Made by a program: the position numbers and the translations under genes. The notes under the pieces were generated by a model. That model was not told where the DNA came from, ran no database searches, and worked only from the letters and a program-made list of their open reading frames with translations. From Cyanobacteriota bacterium (GTDB taxonomy: Bacteria; Acidobacteriota; Vicinamibacteria; Vicinamibacterales; UBA2999): a stretch of 64,000 bases of DNA. Where the stretch lies: positions 1 to 64,000 of the forward strand of contig JAIEMQ010000007.1 in the NCBI GenBank assembly GCA_019752015.1, read 5' to 3'. This document shows positions 35,235 to 48,504 of the stretch, piece by piece. The first letter of the stretch is position 1. Every line of letters begins with the position of its first letter.

Positions 35235-36752
35235 TCACGCGTGCCGATGCGACCTCGTGTTGACCGCCTCAGTCGTATCTTCAGTCTTCTCAACAGTTTC
35301 GAGCGTGGCCCGGCGATACAGCCGCCACGCCTGGCAGAGCCCCGAGACGGCGAACCAGACGGCCAGGACGCCGAGCGGGAACGCGATCGACTTCGGCCAT
35401 TTCAACCAGAGCAACCCGAGGGCCAGGAAGATGAGCGAGCTCCAGAACAGGCTATAGGCCTCGGCGGCGCCCACTTCGCGGCGTTTGGTGATGGCCGCGC
35501 CCAGCGTGCGGCCGATGCGGATCGCGCCTGCGGCCGCCGCTCGCCTCGTGGTGCGCCCGCGGCTGCGCCATTCGGCGATGCGCGTGCGTGGCGTGCGGCG
35601 CCGTTCGACCGGCTGCCCGCTGCTGTCGAGCGGCAGCCCTTCGACGCCCCGCCATGAAAACATCCGCCGCGATCGCGCCACGACCTCGGTGGAGTTCTGG
35701 AGATCGCGCTCGTACATCTCCATCATCTGGCGGCCGAACGGTTCGTCTTCGATCGCGACGTCGAGCTCCCAGTTGCCGAACCAGCTGGTGATGTTGGCGT
35801 TGGTCGATCCGACGCGCGCCCACTTGCCGTCGGCGACGGCGGTCTTGGCGTGGAGCATCACGCCGTTCCATTCGAAGATGCGCACGCCGCCATCGAGCAG
35901 GGCGCGGAAGCCGGCGCGGCTCATGCCGCCGACGCCGAACACGTCGACCGTGCCGGGCACCAGCAGCCGGACATCGACGCCGTCTTTCGCGGCGGCGATC
36001 AGCGCGTTGACATAGGCCGACACGCCGACGAAATAGGCGTCCGTGACCCACAGGGTTTCGCGCGCCACCGATGCCACCAGCTGATCGAGCTTGAACACAC
36101 CCATCGTCGACGGCATCGTCGCGATGACGCGCATTGCCACATCGCCGGCCGGCGGGATCAGGTTGGCGGCGGGCAGCTCCTCGAGCGGCACCGGGGCGCC
36201 GCTGGTCGCCCACGATTCGGCGAACGCGGCTTCGACATCCGCGACCGCGGGTCCCTGGATCATCACGCCGGTGTCGCGCTGCGCCTCGTGGCCGTCGTCG
36301 GTCCAGTCGTCACCGACGCACAGGCCGCTGACGAACGCGACGCGGCCGTCGATGATCAGCGACTTGCGGTGATCGCGCGAGACCCAGCCGAGCGGCGAAT
36401 CGATGGTCGGATAACCGAAGCTTCTCGCCTCGACGCCGGCGTTCCGCAGCATCCGCCAGAACTTCGGCGACGTCTTCATGATGTTGCCGAGCCAGTCGAT
36501 GAGCAGCCGCACCTTGACGCCGGCCCGGGCGCGCTCGCACAACGCCTCGGCGAAGACCTTGCCGATTTTGTCTTCGTGGAGGATGTAGGTCTCGAAGTGG
36601 ATCCAATGCTGAGCTGACTTGATGGCGTCGAGCCAGCTAGGGTAATTCTCGCAGCCGTCCTTGAGCAGACGTACGGCATTTCCGCCCACAAGTGGCGCGC
36701 CGGCGGTCCGGGAAAAGGCCTGATCCGCAAGCAACTGGAACTGCCGCGTCAT
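35235..36752 (-). CDS. Cardiolipin synthase-like phospholipase D protein
   Basis: A 505-residue protein with two PLD HKD motifs, HRKSLIIDG (residues about 127-135) and HAKTAVADG (about 302-310), each followed by the expected GSTN-like element (VGSTNANITSW). It lacks the N-terminal membrane helices of E. coli ClsA, so it is more like ClsB-type or soluble PLD proteins. The C-terminal part (about 430-490) instead has two hydrophobic segments (SLFWSSLIFLALGLLWL, SIAFPLGVLAVWFAVSGL). Probable reaction: phosphatidyl transfer to make cardiolipin. The last 20 residues are charged and Thr-rich. Confidence 0.85.
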   Translation of the reverse strand: MTRQFQLLADQAFSRTAGAPLVGGNAVRLLKDGCENYPSWLDAIKSAQHWIHFETYILHEDKIGKVFAEALCERARAGVKVRLLIDWLGNIMKTSPKFWRMLRNAGVEARSFGYPTIDSPLGWVSRDHRKSLIIDGRVAFVSGLCVGDDWTDDGHEAQRDTGVMIQGPAVADVEAAFAESWATSGAPVPLEELPAANLIPPAGDVAMRVIATMPSTMGVFKLDQLVASVARETLWVTDAYFVGVSAYVNALIAAAKDGVDVRLLVPGTVDVFGVGGMSRAGFRALLDGGVRIFEWNGVMLHAKTAVADGKWARVGSTNANITSWFGNWELDVAIEDEPFGRQMMEMYERDLQNSTEVVARSRRMFSWRGVEGLPLDSSGQPVERRRTPRTRIAEWRSRGRTTRRAAAAGAIRIGRTLGAAITKRREVGAAEAYSLFWSSLIFLALGLLWLKWPKSIAFPLGVLAVWFAVSGLCQAWRLYRRATLETVEKTEDTTEAVNTRSHRHA

Positions 36753-36804
36753 GCAGCACTTAGAACTTGCAAACAGGGTACCCGCCGGTTGACTGCTGAG
36801 GTCG

Positions 36805-37200
36805 TTACTTCACGACTTCGATTCGGACCGTCGTAGCGGTGCCTCGGGCCAGGCGGCCGTCGCAGGTCACCAAGGTCGCGTCGAGTGCCTCCGCGAGCGC
36901 TACATACACCGCGTCGTAGGCGCTGACGCTCTGACGCAGCGCCCAGACGCGTTCGAGCAGCCCTTCGTGCGAGTGCCGGTGGAGGTCGAGCGCGAGCAGA
37001 TTTTCGATCGCCGCCGCGGCTTCGTCCTCTTCGACGATACGCTCGCGCGCGAAGCGCCGCAGCGTGCTGACGGCTTCGACATCGAGCAGATGAGGGACAT
37101 GCAGTCCCATGCCGGCGTCGCCGATCAAAATCGCGATCCTGCGGCCGGCGACCGTGTCGAGCAAGAGCTCGACGACGGCGGAGGCGTCGAGCACGATCAT
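36805..37200 (-). CDS. PIN-domain toxin (VapC/FitB type)
   Basis: A 131-residue PIN-domain ribonuclease. The acidic metal-binding residues are present: Asp5 (MIVLDASAVVELLL), Glu42 (LLDVEAVS), Asp96 (SAYDAVYVALAEA) and Asp114 (VTCDGRLA). VapC-type toxins cut tRNA or rRNA and are held by the cognate antitoxin. The ATG overlaps the antitoxin stop by four bases. The toxin looks intact. Confidence 0.88.
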   Translation of the reverse strand: MIVLDASAVVELLLDTVAGRRIAILIGDAGMGLHVPHLLDVEAVSTLRRFARERIVEEDEAAAAIENLLALDLHRHSHEGLLERVWALRQSVSAYDAVYVALAEALDATLVTCDGRLARGTATTVRIEVVK

Positions 37201-37430
37201 CGGGCGTCGCGTTCCTCGCGAATCACGTCCGCGGCCTTGCGGCGCAGCTTGCGTGGCGCCGGCCCGCGCAGCCGCTCGAGGACTTCCGCGCGCGTCGGGC
37301 GGTCCAGCGCCTTGCCGACTTCGCGCAGGATGTAATCCGACATCGACATCCCCTCAATGGCCGCCCGCGCCTTCAGGCGCCGGTGGAAGTCGATCGGCAC
37401 GTTGCGGATCTGGACCATCGTGATGGGCAT
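37197..37430 (-). CDS. Ribbon-helix-helix antitoxin (FitA type)
   Basis: A 77-residue antitoxin whose N-terminal ribbon-helix-helix starts MVQIRNVPIDFHRRLKARA and continues MSMSDYILREVG, typical for FitA. The C-terminal Arg-rich part should wrap the toxin. A second in-frame ATG (four codons later) could be the start. It is the first gene of the pair and lies in its own operator (37428-37461). Confidence 0.85.
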   Translation of the reverse strand: MPITMVQIRNVPIDFHRRLKARAAIEGMSMSDYILREVGKALDRPTRAEVLERLRGPAPRKLRRKAADVIREERDAR

Positions 37431-37461
37431 GATAAAAGGATATTTTCATCTCTTTATCATG
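37428..37461 (-). promoter_or_regulatory. Operator of the toxin-antitoxin operon
   Basis: A perfect 9-base inverted repeat, CATGATAAA (37428-37436) and TTTATCATG (37453-37461), with a 16-base AT-rich spacer. The left half covers the antitoxin ATG. Antitoxins of this type bind such palindromes to repress their own promoter. Confidence 0.65.
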
Positions 37462-37488
37462 TCAAGCCGCCGCTGTGACGCGCTGGGT

Positions 37489-38616
37489 TCAGAACAGCGG
37501 CTGTTGTTGCGTGAAGCAGTGAATCGCGCCGAGGCCCCAGATCAATTTGCGGCAGTCGACACCGGTCACCCTTCGTTTTGGCAGGTGCTCCTGCAGGACC
37601 GCGATCGCCTTCCGATCGCGGTCGCGCTGGCCGAACGTCGGCACCAGCAGTGAGCGGTTCGCGAAATAGAAATTGACGTAGGTCGCGGGCACCCGCTGGC
37701 CGTGGTAGGCGATCGGCCGCGGCATCGGCAGCTCGACGATCTCGAACGGATTGCCGTCCTGATCGCGCACCTTGTCGAGCGCGCGGCGGGTCTTCTGAAG
37801 AATTGCGTAATTCGGGTCGCGCCCGTTGGTCTCGATACCGATCGCGATGGTGCGCTCGTCGATGAAACGCGCCAGGTCATCGATATGGCCGTCGGTGTCG
37901 TCGCCCTCGATGCCTTCGCCCAGCCAGATGACGTGCTGCTGTCCGTAGTAGTCGCGCAGATACTTCTCGATGCGGGCCTTCGACAACCCTCGGTTGCGAT
38001 TCCTGTTCAACAGGCACGACGTCGTCGTCATCACGGTGCCGGCGCCGTTGAAATCCACGGCGCCGCCTTCCATGACGATGCCTGGATAGAAGACCGGCAG
38101 CTTTAATTCCTCCGCGATCCGGGTCGGAACGTTGTCGTCCGCATCCCATGGGGGATACTTGTCGCCCCACGCATTGAAGCCCCAGTCGACGATCGCCGCC
38201 TGCGCCTTGCCGCGACGCTTTCTCAACACGAACGCCGGGCCATGATCGCGCGCCCAGGCTTCGTTGGTCGGAATGAAATGGAAGAAAACGCGGCGCATGT
38301 TGACGCGGCGAGCCTTCAGGAAATCCCTGACGATGCGCCGGTAGTTCTCGTTGGGAACGTTGAGGTGCACTTCCTCGAGCGCCACCAGCGTCTTGATCAG
38401 GCCGGCGATGTCTTCGATCGCTTCGTTGTATTTGCCCGGAAACGAAATGCCCTCCGGACGAGGCCACGACATCCAGGTCCCTCGACGCGGATACCACTCG
38501 GGTGGAAAAGAAAAACCCCGGCTGAGCGGTGTACCCTTGAGAATCTGCGCCTTCTGCGGCCCTGGTATTCTCGTTGCCTTCTGCGGCCCTGGTATTCTCG
38601 TTGCCTTCTGCGGCAT
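37489..38616 (-). CDS. aguA: Agmatine deiminase
   Basis: A 375-residue enzyme of the peptidyl-arginine deiminase fold that turns agmatine into N-carbamoylputrescine and ammonia. The active site is seen as WLGEGIEGDDTDGHIDD and the catalytic Cys367 near the end (GAIHCFTQQQP). The start ATG overlaps the aguB stop (TGATG), so both are co-translated. The first 22 residues are an odd Pro/Gln/Lys-rich run made by two and a half copies of a 27-base direct repeat (residues PQKATRIPG); homologues normally begin near GFSFPPEWYPRRGTWMSWP. The enzyme core is complete. Confidence 0.9.
   Translation of the reverse strand: MPQKATRIPGPQKATRIPGPQKAQILKGTPLSRGFSFPPEWYPRRGTWMSWPRPEGISFPGKYNEAIEDIAGLIKTLVALEEVHLNVPNENYRRIVRDFLKARRVNMRRVFFHFIPTNEAWARDHGPAFVLRKRRGKAQAAIVDWGFNAWGDKYPPWDADDNVPTRIAEELKLPVFYPGIVMEGGAVDFNGAGTVMTTTSCLLNRNRNRGLSKARIEKYLRDYYGQQHVIWLGEGIEGDDTDGHIDDLARFIDERTIAIGIETNGRDPNYAILQKTRRALDKVRDQDGNPFEIVELPMPRPIAYHGQRVPATYVNFYFANRSLLVPTFGQRDRDRKAIAVLQEHLPKRRVTGVDCRKLIWGLGAIHCFTQQQPLF
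38549..38614. repeat. 27-base tandem repeat at the aguA N-terminus
   Basis: Two exact copies (38549-38575 and 38576-38602) and a 12-base third copy. As 27 is a multiple of three, each copy adds nine residues (PQKATRIPG) and keeps the frame. Confidence 0.85.
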
Positions 38617-39527
38617 CAGTCGTGGAAGCGCTTCGTCAGCGGCCCGTACGCGTCGATGCGCCGATCGCGCAGGAACGGCCAGTGGGTGCGGCTGAATTCG
38701 ACCTTTGCCAGGTCGCAGTCGACGACCAGGACCGCTTCCTTGTTGACGGGCGCGCGCTGCACGACCTGGCCGTCGGGTGAGGCGACCAACGACTGCCCCC
38801 AGAACACGATGCCGTCCTTGTCGACCGGCTGGCCCTTCGTATCCTTGATGATCTCGCGGCCGATGCGATTCGGCGCGCACACGAAACAACCGTTGGAGAT
38901 GGCGTGGCTGCGCATCATGACTTCCCACGAATCGTGCTGCGCCGCGCCGTACTGCTTGCGCTCCGACGGATGCCAGCCAATCGCGGTGGGATAGAACAGA
39001 ATCTCGGCCCCCTGCATCGCCGTCAGCCGCGCGCCTTCGGGGAACCACTGATCCCAGCAGACCAGCGTTCCGATCGTCGTCACCTTCGTCTTCCACGCAA
39101 TGAAGCCGGTGTCGCCCGGCGTGAAGTAGAACTTCTCGTAGAAGAGCGGATCGTCGGGGATGTGCATCTTGCGATAGACGCCCATCAGCGATCCATCCGC
39201 GTCGATGATCGCCGCGGTGTTGTGGTAGACGCCCGCGGCGCGCTTCTCGAACAGCGACGCGATGATCACCGCCTTGTATTTCTTCGCGAGCTTCGCAAAC
39301 GCGTCGGTCGAAGGACCGGGGATCGTTTCCGCGAGCGCGAAGAAGCGATGGTCCTCGACCTGGCAGAAATACTGGGAGCGAAACAGCTCCTGCGTGCAGA
39401 AGATCCTGGCGCCCTTCTTGAGCGCCTGCTCGGCGAGCGCGAGTTGATTGGCGAGGTTCCGCTTCGGATCCTCGCCGCACGCCATTTGTGACAGACCGAC
39501 TTTGACGACCGTGGAAGGCGTTTTCAA
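38616..39527 (-). CDS. aguB: N-carbamoylputrescine amidase
   Basis: A 303-residue nitrilase-family enzyme that splits N-carbamoylputrescine to putrescine, CO2 and ammonia. The triad is Glu47 (CTQELF), Lys120 (VYRKMHIPDD) and Cys157 (LVCWDQWFPE). With aguA it makes the two-step agmatine to putrescine route. No arginine decarboxylase is nearby. The start is a TTG at 39527 that lies in a 'cctcaagac' repeat; there is no other plausible start before the conserved VKVGLSQMACG. Confidence 0.92.
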   Translation of the reverse strand: MKTPSTVVKVGLSQMACGEDPKRNLANQLALAEQALKKGARIFCTQELFRSQYFCQVEDHRFFALAETIPGPSTDAFAKLAKKYKAVIIASLFEKRAAGVYHNTAAIIDADGSLMGVYRKMHIPDDPLFYEKFYFTPGDTGFIAWKTKVTTIGTLVCWDQWFPEGARLTAMQGAEILFYPTAIGWHPSERKQYGAAQHDSWEVMMRSHAISNGCFVCAPNRIGREIIKDTKGQPVDKDGIVFWGQSLVASPDGQVVQRAPVNKEAVLVVDCDLAKVEFSRTHWPFLRDRRIDAYGPLTKRFHD

Positions 39528-39555
39528 GACCTCAAGACCTCAGGACCTCAAGACG
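39525..39555. repeat. Direct word repeat (CCTCAAGA) between rho and aguB
   Basis: Three and a half variants of 'aagacctc' fill the gap between the rho stop and aguB and contain the TTG start of aguB (minus strand). Confidence 0.65.
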
Positions 39556-40917
<1,362 letters not shown>

Positions 40918-41482
40918 AGTTCATCCAATCCTTCGCCGGTTTCCGCCGAGACTGGCGTAACCGGGCCTGAGTAAAGCCGTTCGAGTTCCCCGAGATGACG
41001 CTGCCTTTCTGACCGCGTCAGTTTGTCCACCTTCGTCGCCACGACGTGACGTACTACGCCGTGGCTGTCCAGCCAGTTCCACGTGCGGCGATCGCTGTCG
41101 AGGCCGGGATGCCGGCTGTCGACCAGGACGAACACGCCGCGAAATCGCGGATCGTTCACGCGCGCGCCGAAATAATCCGCCGCCAGCGCGTCAAACTCCT
41201 CGCGCGCTTTGTCACCCCCGCGTGCATATCCAAAACCGGGGAGGTCCACCAGGTAAAACGGCGGACGCGGCTCGACGACGACCCGATAAAAATTGGCCAG
41301 GCGTGTCTTGCCGGGCGCGGCGCTCGTGCGGGCAACTGTCTTCCGGACGAGCGCGTTAATCAGGGACGACTTGCCGACGTTGGATCGGCCCACCATCGCG
41401 AGCTCTGGCAGACCGTCCTTGGGAAGCCCTTCGGCTCCAGCGGCGCTAGTGACAAACTCTGCGACTACCTTCAAAACACTCC

Positions 41483-41504
41483 AGGCGGGACTAAAGTCCC
41501 GCCT
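41483..41504. repeat. 'aggcgggact' hairpin, second copy
   Basis: aggcgggact-aa-agtcccgcct: a perfect 10-base stem between lon and engB, followed by 'ctacgttag'. It is nearly identical to the hairpin at 19799-19820 after nrdJ. Confidence 0.7.
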
Positions 41505-41509
41505 CTACG

Positions 41510-43894
<2,385 letters not shown>

Positions 43895-43904
43895 ATTTAT
43901 ATAA

Positions 43905-43944
43905 GGTGCCTAGGGTGCCTAGGTGCCTGGAGTGCCTGAGTGCC
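43905..43944. repeat. Direct word repeat (GGTGCCTAGG) between clpX and lon
   Basis: Tandem 'ggtgcctagggtgcctagg' words that continue as 'tgcctggagtgcctgag'. It is the same word class as in rho (40823-40873), 3 kb away. Confidence 0.7.
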
Positions 43945-43949
43945 GACTA

Positions 43950-45200
43950 CTAACCGGCTTTCTCAATCACTTCAAGCCCGGCCGACTTGCTGACCACCAT
44001 TTCTCTCGTGATGACGCACTCGCGCGCCTTCTTCTGTCCGGGGATCTGGTACATCAAGTCAAGCATCAGGTCTTCGATGATCATCCTGAGGCCGCGCGCG
44101 CCGATCTTGCGGGCGAGCGCCATCTCCGCGATCGCGTCGAGTGAGTCATCCGTAAAGCGCAGCTTCACGTTCTCGTACTCGAAGAGCTTCTGATACTGGC
44201 GGGTAATGGCGTTGCGCGGCTGCGTCAGAATCTGCACCAGCGCGGGCCGATCGAGCTCGTGGAGCGTGCCCATGACGGGCAGGCGGCCGACGAACTCCGG
44301 GATCAGGCCAAACTTGATCAGGTCCTGCGGCTCGGTCTGCTCGAGCATCACGCCGACGTCGCGTCCCTTTTGAGACTTGATGTCGGCCTTGAAGCCCAGC
44401 GTCTTCTTGCCGACGCGGCGCTCGACGACCTTATCGAGTCCGACGAACGCGCCGCCGCAAATGAACAGGATATTGGTCGTGTCGATCTGGAAAAATTCCT
44501 GGTGCGGATGCTTGCGCCCGCCCTGCGGCGGAACGTTGGCCACCGTGCCTTCGAGAATCTTGAGCAGCGCCTGCTGGACGCCCTCACCCGACACGTCGCG
44601 CGTGATCGACGGGTTCTCGTCCTTGCGGCCGATCTTGTCGATCTCGTCGATATAGACGATGCCCTGCTGGCACTTCTCGATATCTCCGCCCGACGCCTGC
44701 AGCAGTTTGAGGATGATGTTCTCGACGTCCTCGCCCACATAGCCGGCTTCGGTCAGCGTCGTCGCGTCGACGATCGTGAAGGGCACCGACAGCAGCTTGG
44801 CGAGCGTCTGTGCTAACAGGGTTTTGCCGGTGCCGGTCGGGCCAATCAGCAGAATATTGGATTTGGTCAGCTCGACATCGTGGCGGCTGCGCGGCTGCTT
44901 CTGGATTTCCAGACGCTTGTAATGGTTGTAGACGGCGACCGCGAGCTTCTTCTTGGTCAGCTCCTGGCCGATCACGTACTCGTCGAGGAACTTCTTGATT
45001 TCGGGAGGCGACGGCAGCGACGTGCGCGTGCCGCGCGAGTCAAAGCGGTTGTCGTCGGCGATGATGTCGTTGCAGACCTCGACACACTCGTCGCAGATGA
45101 AGACCGTCGGGCCCGCGATTAACTTGCGGACGTCGTTCTGATCTTTATTGCAGAACGAGCAGCGAAGAATCTCACCGCCGTCCCCGCTTTTCTTGACCAT
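43950..45200 (-). CDS. clpX: ATP-dependent Clp protease ATP-binding subunit ClpX
   Basis: A 416-residue unfoldase feeding ClpP. The N-terminal zinc-binding domain has four Cys (CSFCNKDQ and CDECVEVC). The AAA+ domain has [18 protein letters not shown] and [11 protein letters not shown]; the ClpP-contacting loop is near [11 protein letters not shown]. It follows clpP by 18 bases. Confidence 0.97.
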   Translation of the reverse strand: MVKKSGDGGEILRCSFCNKDQNDVRKLIAGPTVFICDECVEVCNDIIADDNRFDSRGTRTSLPSPPEIKKFLDEYVIGQELTKKKLAVAVYNHYKRLEIQKQPRSRHDVELTKSNILLIGPTGTGKTLLAQTLAKLLSVPFTIVDATTLTEAGYVGEDVENIILKLLQASGGDIEKCQQGIVYIDEIDKIGRKDENPSITRDVSGEGVQQALLKILEGTVANVPPQGGRKHPHQEFFQIDTTNILFICGGAFVGLDKVVERRVGKKTLGFKADIKSQKGRDVGVMLEQTEPQDLIKFGLIPEFVGRLPVMGTLHELDRPALVQILTQPRNAITRQYQKLFEYENVKLRFTDDSLDAIAEMALARKIGARGLRMIIEDLMLDLMYQIPGQKKARECVITREMVVSKSAGLEVIEKAG

Positions 45201-45218
45201 TTGTCCCGTATACCTAGG

Positions 45219-45824
45219 TTACACCCGTTTCCGAATGACGTCGTCAAGAATTCCGTACTGCACGGCCTGCTCGGGCGACATGATGTAATCGCGTTCCGTA
45301 TCCTGCTGGATCCGCTTCAAGTCCTGGCCCGTATGCTTCACGAAAATCTCGTTGATCCGCTCGCGCATGCGCAGGATTTCTTTCGCCGCCAGATCGATAT
45401 CGGTCGCTTGACCACCAAGACCCGACATCCACGGCTGATGGATGAGGATGCGCGAATTGGGGAGCGAAAACCGCTTACCCTTTGCGCCGGCGGCTAACAA
45501 AACTGCGGCGATCGAGGCGGCCTGGCCGATGCAGATCGTCTGCACGTCGGGACGAATGAATTGCATCGTGTCGTAGATCGCAAACCCAGCCGTAATCGAT
45601 CCGCCGGGGCTGTTGAGATAGAGCTGGATGTCCTTGTCAGGATCCTCGGCTTCCAAAAACAACATTTGCGCAATCGCAAGATTTGCAACTCCGTCATCGA
45701 TCGGAGTGCCAATGAAGATGATGTTGTCTTTGAGAAGGCGCGAAAAAATGTCGTACGCACGCTCGCCGCGGTTGGTCTGTTCGACCACCATCGGGACCAG
45801 CTGGTTCTGGGGGTAGACGCTCAT
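45219..45824 (-). CDS. clpP: ATP-dependent Clp protease proteolytic subunit
   Basis: A 201-residue serine protease subunit. The catalytic triad is Ser104 ([11 protein letters not shown]), His129 (ILIHQPW) and an Asp around residue 175 ([13 protein letters not shown]). I place the start at ATG 45824 ([13 protein letters not shown]), which gives the standard length; the open frame upstream has no family similarity. It is the first gene of the clpP-clpX-lon run. The upstream gene tig is separated from it by an unrelated plus-strand gene. Confidence 0.95.
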   Translation of the reverse strand: MSVYPQNQLVPMVVEQTNRGERAYDIFSRLLKDNIIFIGTPIDDGVANLAIAQMLFLEAEDPDKDIQLYLNSPGGSITAGFAIYDTMQFIRPDVQTICIGQAASIAAVLLAAGAKGKRFSLPNSRILIHQPWMSGLGGQATDIDLAAKEILRMRERINEIFVKHTGQDLKRIQQDTERDYIMSPEQAVQYGILDDVIRKRV

Positions 45825-45982
45825 AAGTGACTGTCGTTGGTGTTGGGGAGGCCCGCTGAACTGTGAGGAACGAACACGCTCAGTGTACCACGCCAGCACC
45901 GCTCCTCTCTTTATCGGCTGACGCGCCGGAAAGTGCAATAGCCGAATGGGTGGGTCTGCACGGCGGCTAAGTTGTTGGCCCC

Positions 45983-47065
45983 GTGGTAGATTGCGGCGGC
46001 GTGGGCCGACTCAAGCTGGTCGTGATCAACCTGGTCGTGCTGGCGGGCCTCCTGAGCCTCGCCGAGGGCGCCGCCAGTTTTGCCTCGTTCTACCGTCACT
46101 ACGCACGCGGCAGCGATCTCGCCGAGCGCCGCCATACCGAATACGACCCGCTGCTTGGTTATGTGAACCTGCCGCACGCCAACGTGCCGAACATGTACGG
46201 CGCGGGGCGATCGCTCACGACCAACGGCCAGCGGTTCAGGAACGACCACGACTTTACGCCCGGCGTGCCGGCCGGCCGCGTGCGCGTCATCTGCTCCGGC
46301 GATTCGTTCACGATCGGCTACGGTGTCGGCGATGCCGACCCATGGTGCCGTCAACTGGAGGCGCTCGATCCGCGCCTCGAGACGGTCAACATGGGCCAGG
46401 GCGGCTACGGCATCGATCAGGCGTACCTCTGGTATCAACGCGACGCGGCGGCGCTCAAACACAACGCGCAACTGTTCGCGTTCATCACTCCCGACATCCA
46501 GCGCGCGATCGAACCCGGCGAGGGCTACAAGCCGTTTCTCACCGTCGAGAACGGCGCGATCGTCGCGAAGAACGTGCCGGTACCCGTGTCGCGTCGCCTG
46601 CAGCGTGAGCTGCCGCGCCTTCACACCGTTGGCGCGCTGCACGAGATCGCGCTGAGGCTCGGCTTCGCCGAGCCGGGTGCGCAGCTGCAGCCGTGGCTTG
46701 AAGGGCAGGACGCTGCGCGCCGGCTGGTGACGGCGATTCTCACCGACCTCAAGAAGATCAACGACGAGCGATCGAGCAAGTTGATCCTCGTGCACCTGCC
46801 GATCGAAGGCGAGCTGCGCGCGCGCCAGACCGATCCGTGGGTGGAGTTCATCGACGGCGAGGCGCGCCGTCTTGGCGTGCCGATGGTGACGCTGATCGAT
46901 GCCTTCGATGCCCTGCCGCCGCGTGACGCGGCGGCGATGTTCATCAAGGAAGGTGAGATCGATTACCCCGGCAGCGCGGGGCACTACACCGCCGCGGGGA
47001 ATCGTTTTGTCGCTGGACTGATCTACGAGCGGATCAAAGCGCTGCTGCCGCTCAACCCTTCTTGA
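45983..47065 (+). CDS. SGNH/GDSL-fold hydrolase-like exported protein
   Basis: A 360-residue protein with an N-terminal signal or anchor helix ([19 protein letters not shown]). SGNH-type features are present: [10 protein letters not shown] (nucleophile Ser block), [11 protein letters not shown] (Gly/Asn block) and GHYTAAGN (His block). Such proteins are esterases or acetyltransferase-related modifiers of envelope polysaccharides. Start may be GTG 45983 or GTG 46001. It is on the opposite strand to tig and clpP and its 3' end overlaps the tig stop by 14 bases, so it looks inserted into the usual tig-clpP-clpX order. Confidence 0.75.
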   Translation: MVDCGGVGRLKLVVINLVVLAGLLSLAEGAASFASFYRHYARGSDLAERRHTEYDPLLGYVNLPHANVPNMYGAGRSLTTNGQRFRNDHDFTPGVPAGRVRVICSGDSFTIGYGVGDADPWCRQLEALDPRLETVNMGQGGYGIDQAYLWYQRDAAALKHNAQLFAFITPDIQRAIEPGEGYKPFLTVENGAIVAKNVPVPVSRRLQRELPRLHTVGALHEIALRLGFAEPGAQLQPWLEGQDAARRLVTAILTDLKKINDERSSKLILVHLPIEGELRARQTDPWVEFIDGEARRLGVPMVTLIDAFDALPPRDAAAMFIKEGEIDYPGSAGHYTAAGNRFVAGLIYERIKALLPLNPS

Positions 47066-48341
47066 TGTTCGCCTTCGACATCACGTGCGTCACCGCCTTC
47101 TCGCGGCGCAATCCCGCCGCGAGCCGGCCGAGCTCGCCGTCTTTCTGCAGCCGCGCCCGGATACTCGCGACGCTGTGGCCGGTCTGTTCGGCGTAGCGCT
47201 GCAGCTCGGCGTCGAGATCCTCGTCGGTGACTTCGATCTGATCGCGCTTCGCGATTTCGTCGAGCACGATCGCCGAGGCGACGGCTTCCGTCGCGCCGGC
47301 GCGCTGGCCTTCGCGGAACGCGTTCCAGTCGATGTTGGCCTGGCGCGGATCGATGCGCTGTTCCATCAGGCGCCGCGCGAAGTCTTCCAGCCGCCGATCG
47401 ATCTCCCGCTCGACCAGTGACGGCGGCACGGCGAACGGCACGCGCGTCGCGAGTTGTTTCATCACGTCCTGCCGCAGCTGGCGCTCCGCCGCATGCAGGG
47501 CCTCGTGCTCGAGATCGTCGCGCACGCGCTTCCGTAATTCTTCGAGCGACGAGAAATCGCCGAGGTCCTTCGCGAGCTCATCGTCGAGCGCGGGGACGAC
47601 GCGCTTCTTGATCTCCTTGAGGTTGACCGTGTAGTCGACCGTGCCGCCGGCGAGCTCGGGGATCGCGTAGTCCGCTGGATACGTGATCGTGAAGCTCTTG
47701 CTCGCGCCGGGCGTCATGCCGATCACTTCGGCGTCGAAGCCGGGCGGATTCGACGGCGCGCCGAGCTCGATGTTGACCTGCTCGTGCCTGTCGAGCTCGC
47801 CCTGCTTGCCGTCCTTGTCGGTGCCGCGGCGCTCGAGGCCGACGACGACGGTATGGCCGGCTTCGACGGCGCCGCTTTCAACGGCTTCGTAGCGCGCGTT
47901 GCGATCACGGAGACGCTCGAGTGACTGGTTGACGGCCTCATCCTCGATCGCGCGCGACGGCTCGGTCGCTTCGATCGTCGAGAGGTCGCCCGGATCGAAG
48001 CTGGGGACGACGTCGAACGACGCCTTGAAGGTGAGCGGCTTGCCTTCTTCGAGGACGAGATCCTTGATGTCGGGCGTCGCGATCGGCTCGACGCCTTTTT
48101 CGACGAGCGCGTCGCCGACCGCCTTCGAGACGAGGTGCTCGGCAACGTCCTGCATGATCTGCGGCTTGAAGCGCTGGCGGATCACGGTCACCGGCACCTT
48201 GCCGGGACGGAAGCCGGGGATGCGCGCCTGCTTGCCCAGCTTCGCGGCGGCATGGCCGATGGCTTCATCTACCACATCGCTCGGGACCTCGATCGAAAGG
48301 TCGCGGCGGGTTTCGTTGACGTCGACGAGTTCTGCTTTCAT
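47052..48341 (-). CDS. tig: Trigger factor (ribosome-associated chaperone)
   Basis: A 429-residue chaperone that meets nascent chains at the ribosome. The ribosome-binding motif is seen as ARIPGFRPGKVPVTVIRQRF. A central PPIase-like region follows (VVVGLERRGTDKDG) and then the helical C-terminal domain. I set the start at ATG 48341 (MKAELVDVNETRRDLSIEV). The open frame goes on upstream but that part is tRNA-Leu read as protein. tig-clpP-clpX is the normal order; here an SGNH gene divides it. Confidence 0.93.
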   Translation of the reverse strand: MKAELVDVNETRRDLSIEVPSDVVDEAIGHAAAKLGKQARIPGFRPGKVPVTVIRQRFKPQIMQDVAEHLVSKAVGDALVEKGVEPIATPDIKDLVLEEGKPLTFKASFDVVPSFDPGDLSTIEATEPSRAIEDEAVNQSLERLRDRNARYEAVESGAVEAGHTVVVGLERRGTDKDGKQGELDRHEQVNIELGAPSNPPGFDAEVIGMTPGASKSFTITYPADYAIPELAGGTVDYTVNLKEIKKRVVPALDDELAKDLGDFSSLEELRKRVRDDLEHEALHAAERQLRQDVMKQLATRVPFAVPPSLVEREIDRRLEDFARRLMEQRIDPRQANIDWNAFREGQRAGATEAVASAIVLDEIAKRDQIEVTDEDLDAELQRYAEQTGHSVASIRARLQKDGELGRLAAGLRREKAVTHVMSKANIKKG

Positions 48342-48385
48342 GAGTCGTGGAATCGTGTGTTCATGATCCTCGCCGCAGGCGAGGC

Positions 48386-48470
48386 ATGCGAAAGAGGGGA
48401 CTTGAACCCCTACGGCCTTTCGGCCACCGGCTCCTAAGACCGGCGCGTCTGCCAGTTCCGCCACTTTCGC
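48386..48470 (-). tRNA. tRNA-Leu (anticodon UAG)
   Basis: An 85-base class II tRNA. The acceptor stem GCGAAAG pairs with CTTTCGC, the D arm contains TGGCAGACGC, the anticodon loop reads CTTAGGA (anticodon TAG at loop positions 34-36), the long variable arm is TGGCCGAAAGGCCGT, and the T loop is GGTTCAAGTCC. The discriminator base is A, and CCA is not encoded. It lies 44 bases upstream of tig and may be cotranscribed with it. Confidence 0.95.
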
Positions 48471-48504
48471 GCGCGGACTAACCTGTCAAGGTTAGCACGG
48501 CCGG

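Noticed and set aside
38549-38614. CRISPR-like repeat
   Set aside because: Copies are directly adjacent with no spacers and are translated; no cas genes are present.
48342-48464. An N-terminal extension of trigger factor reading MAELADAPVLGAGG and onward
   Set aside because: This is tRNA-Leu translated on the same strand, a well-known annotation artefact. The true start is ATG 48341.
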